A DNA stretch of 64,000 nt, taken from the NCBI GenBank assembly GCA_027475525.1, contig JAMWFC010000059.1:372001-436000 (forward strand), read 5' to 3'. The notes beneath the pieces are model-generated. The model ran no database searches, was not told where the DNA came from, and was given only the letters and a program-made list of their open reading frames with translations. This document shows positions 61,801-64,000 of this stretch, one piece after another. Position numbers and translations under genes: made by a program. The DNA is from Macrolepiota albuminosa (taxonomy: Eukaryota; Basidiomycota; Agaricomycetes; Agaricales; Agaricaceae). Position 1 is the stretch's first letter. The number at the start of each line of letters is the position of its first letter.

Positions 61801-64000
61801 TTAAGCTATGAAAATGCTTAAAAAACTATTCTTTCGGGCAAGTACTCCTGAAGGTCAAAGACAGCAGGCTAGGATTCAAAGCAGGCTACAACAGTTACAA
61901 ATGACTGATTCTGATGAGTGCCATGCAAATAGAAGTAGCAAATCTACTTCAGTGGTTATACCCCTTCATTATAGAACTAGAGATATGGAAACTGGAGATA
62001 TGAGAACTAGAAATATAAAAATTGGAAGAAATAATCAAATTGCCTCTAGCTCTTTGAGGAGGCCTATTGGATCAACTGTTGCTGTAGACATATTTGCATC
62101 TGAGAATGTACAACTTGGAACTACAGGATTGGGAGATATGAGAATTGGGGGAAACAATTAGATTGCTTCAAGCTCTGGAGGAAATACTTCTAGCTCTTTG
62201 AGGAGGCCTGTTAGACCACCAACTGTTGCTGAGGATCTATTTGCTAGAGCTATTCCTGAAACTCATCTACATGAAGGATGGAATGCCCCTTTGCAAAATC
62301 CAATTCCTAGAATGATATCACCTCTACCTCTTCCTGCACATAGAGTTCCTTATGTGCCTTCAATAGTAACATCTCTACCAGCTGCTGTGCATGGAAAAGA
62401 TCATAGAGTGGGATTAGTCAATCAGCCTGTAGTTGGTGAGACTGCTATGAGTATATCTGGAACTCATTTGCCTAAAGGTTGGGATGTTCCTTTACAAAAT
62501 CCTATACCTAGAATACCTGCTTTACATGGGCCTGCTTTACCAAACTTCATAATGCCACTGCTACTGCCACCTGTGTTAGAAATGCAAACCTAAGTAGACC
62601 AATTGTAAGTATAGATCTACTTGTCCAGTAAGTATTGTATCATAAATAAGTAAAGTTGGTTGCTCATCCTCAGTCTCATATAAATGACTAAGGATGTTAT
62701 TTGTATAGTACTGGTTATATATATGTGCATCTATAGACAATGGTCATTGTCAGTCTAAAGTGATTGGTGGCCAGGTCTAGGCACATTATGTGATAATGTG
62801 ATATTGGATGTGATATTGCGGAGTGTGATGTGGTAAATGTTGATCTCCAACAACTTGCACTTGGGAATAGAGAAAGACAAATTAACCAGCAGGTCATTCC
62901 TATACAAGTACAAATATTAGCAGCATTGCAAGACCAACAAAGATTGAGGCATATTGCTGCAGCTGAGGAGTAGAATAGACAACAGCAGACACTAGCAGTA
63001 TTACAAGAGCAGCAACAGCCCAGACATGTTGCTATGGCTGAAGAGGAGGAGAGGCAACAAGAATGACAAAGGCAATAACAGGCATTAGCAGTATTGCATG
63101 AGCAACAATAGCTTAGAGATATTGCTATAGCTGAAGAGCAGGCAGTAGCAGAGGCACAAAGAGTTTTGCACCAGCCAGAGGTGAGACAAAGACAACTTTT
63201 AAATGTTGTATTTACTAAGAAAGATTAACAGAATGTAGATCTCAATCCTGAACATAGGCCTTTAAATGAGGCCAGGGCTGAAAGGATTTTACAAAATTGG
63301 GAACAGCAACGTTTAGCTGATCTTGAAGAGGATTTTAATGATTTGAATCCTCATGAATTAGAAAATATTCATGCAGCTTTTGATGAAATGCTTCAAAATC
63401 CTTTAGAGTATTTGGAACATCTTATATACAATGAAATTGATCCAAATCTACTAAATAGTCCTAGGAATGATCCTGCTGAGAATATAGAGGAGGACTTGGA
63501 GTATGTGGATCTATCTGGAGATAACAGACAGCAAAATCTACTAGCACCTGACTTACAGGAAATTGAACAACCTGATGATGTTCAGCCTAGAAATGCTCTT
63601 CCAACAGGAAGACAGCATTATATAGATGGATCCCCTTCACACTATCTTGGTTCTATGGATGTTGCATGTTCACACTGTCATGCTCTACATTTTGATGCTG
63701 AAAAGCTCTCCAAGTCAACTAGATGTAATCCAAAGTTTGGCATGTGCTGTTTACAAGGGCAGATTGCCTTGCCCAGACTTATAGATGCTCCATCAGAATG
63801 GCTTGGCTTACTCCAAGGCCATCATGCTCTTTCTGATGCTTTCAAAGCATCTATTTGCCAATACAATGCAGCCTTTCCATTTATTATATCTCTAGAAGTC
63901 AAGATTGACCATGCAATTACCAATGTTTCTGGACCATACAGCTTTAAGATCAATGGAGAGCTCTATTATCTGACAAGTGCTTTGCTTCCAACTGAAGATG
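61800..64000 (+). mobile_element. Helitron, copy 2, running off the window end
   Basis: From TTTTAAGCTATGAAAATGC it follows copy 1 from about 47,095 on, with substitutions and small indels. A piece of the copy-1 leader (48,180-48,245 equivalent) is missing near 62,850. It has its own stops, for example TAG at 62,159 and TAG near 62,970. The N domain is recognisable at about 63,660-63,790 (CSHCHALHFDAEKLSKS, FGMCCLQGQIALPRL). Around 63,850 it reads ICQYNAAFPFIISLEVKIDH, keeping a stretch that is frameshifted in copy 1. Rep and helicase would lie beyond the window. Confidence 0.85.

Overview
The window looks like transposon-dense accessory DNA from a filamentous basidiomycete, probably an Agaricomycete. 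The evidence is short (about 45-65 nt) GT-AG introns, Agaricomycete-type Ty3/gypsy, Tad1-like LINE, Helitron and tyrosine-recombinase retroelement proteins, and a Zn2Cys6 regulator of the basidiomycete type. The species cannot be named from the sequence. Only two loci look like intact host genes: a Zn2Cys6 transcription factor (38,189-40,427) and a four-exon coiled-coil gene (43,185-44,091). Almost everything else is mobile DNA, satellite-like repeat, or broken gene copies.

Layout. 1-5 kb: a 3' gene end with duplicated exons and introns, a LINE ORF1 remnant, and a decayed gypsy reverse transcriptase. 5-9.5 kb (minus): a large OrsD-domain, RecQ-helicase-associated (TLH-like) pseudogene lacking its helicase motor. 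10.1-12.35 kb and 30.5-32.8 kb: two copies of a gene-capturing element that shares an intron-containing protein disulfide isomerase (PDI) fragment, a palindromic AGCTTGGCC array and a Helitron-like hairpin/CTAG end. The second copy also carries an acetyl-CoA synthetase fragment. 12.4-21.1 kb: a 'gene graveyard' with fragments of an adenylate-forming reductase, a Ubp14/USP5-type deubiquitinase, a protein kinase, a DUF6699-like protein and an ABCC transporter, on both strands and with introns retained. Small tRNA-minihelix-like hairpins lie between several of them. 22-27 kb: a 180-bp satellite, a possible LTR, and a 912-bp tandem duplication. 27.7-29.4 kb: remnants of unidentified genes. 32.8-35.3 kb: a second truncated OrsD gene and a branched-chain E2 (lipoyl) fragment. 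35.3-47 kb: the quietest part, holding the two host-like genes, then minisatellites.

47-64 kb is a nest of elements. Two direct copies of a Helitron (47.1-51.17 kb and 61.8 kb to the window end) flank an internally deleted LINE on the minus strand. That LINE is interrupted twice. A solo LTR (51,881-52,924, TGAT...ATCA, 4-bp target duplication) splits its RNase H domain. A 5.4-kb tyrosine-recombinase retrotransposon (55,889-61,289: gag, RT-RNase H, recombinase, 146-bp terminal direct repeats) sits in ORF1 and is flanked by a 111-bp duplication of LINE sequence. Most clear nonsense mutations in the pseudogenes are CGA-to-TGA, which suggests deamination of methylated CpG or a RIP-like process.

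The items most worth follow-up are: the gene-capturing element pair with different cargo; the 111-bp flanking duplication, which suggests single-crossover entry of a circular retroelement intermediate; the 44-bp tandem duplication whose junction forms a splice donor (a possible intron birth); the 13-nt microexon completing the Zn2Cys6 motif; and the recurring tRNA-minihelix-like hairpins.
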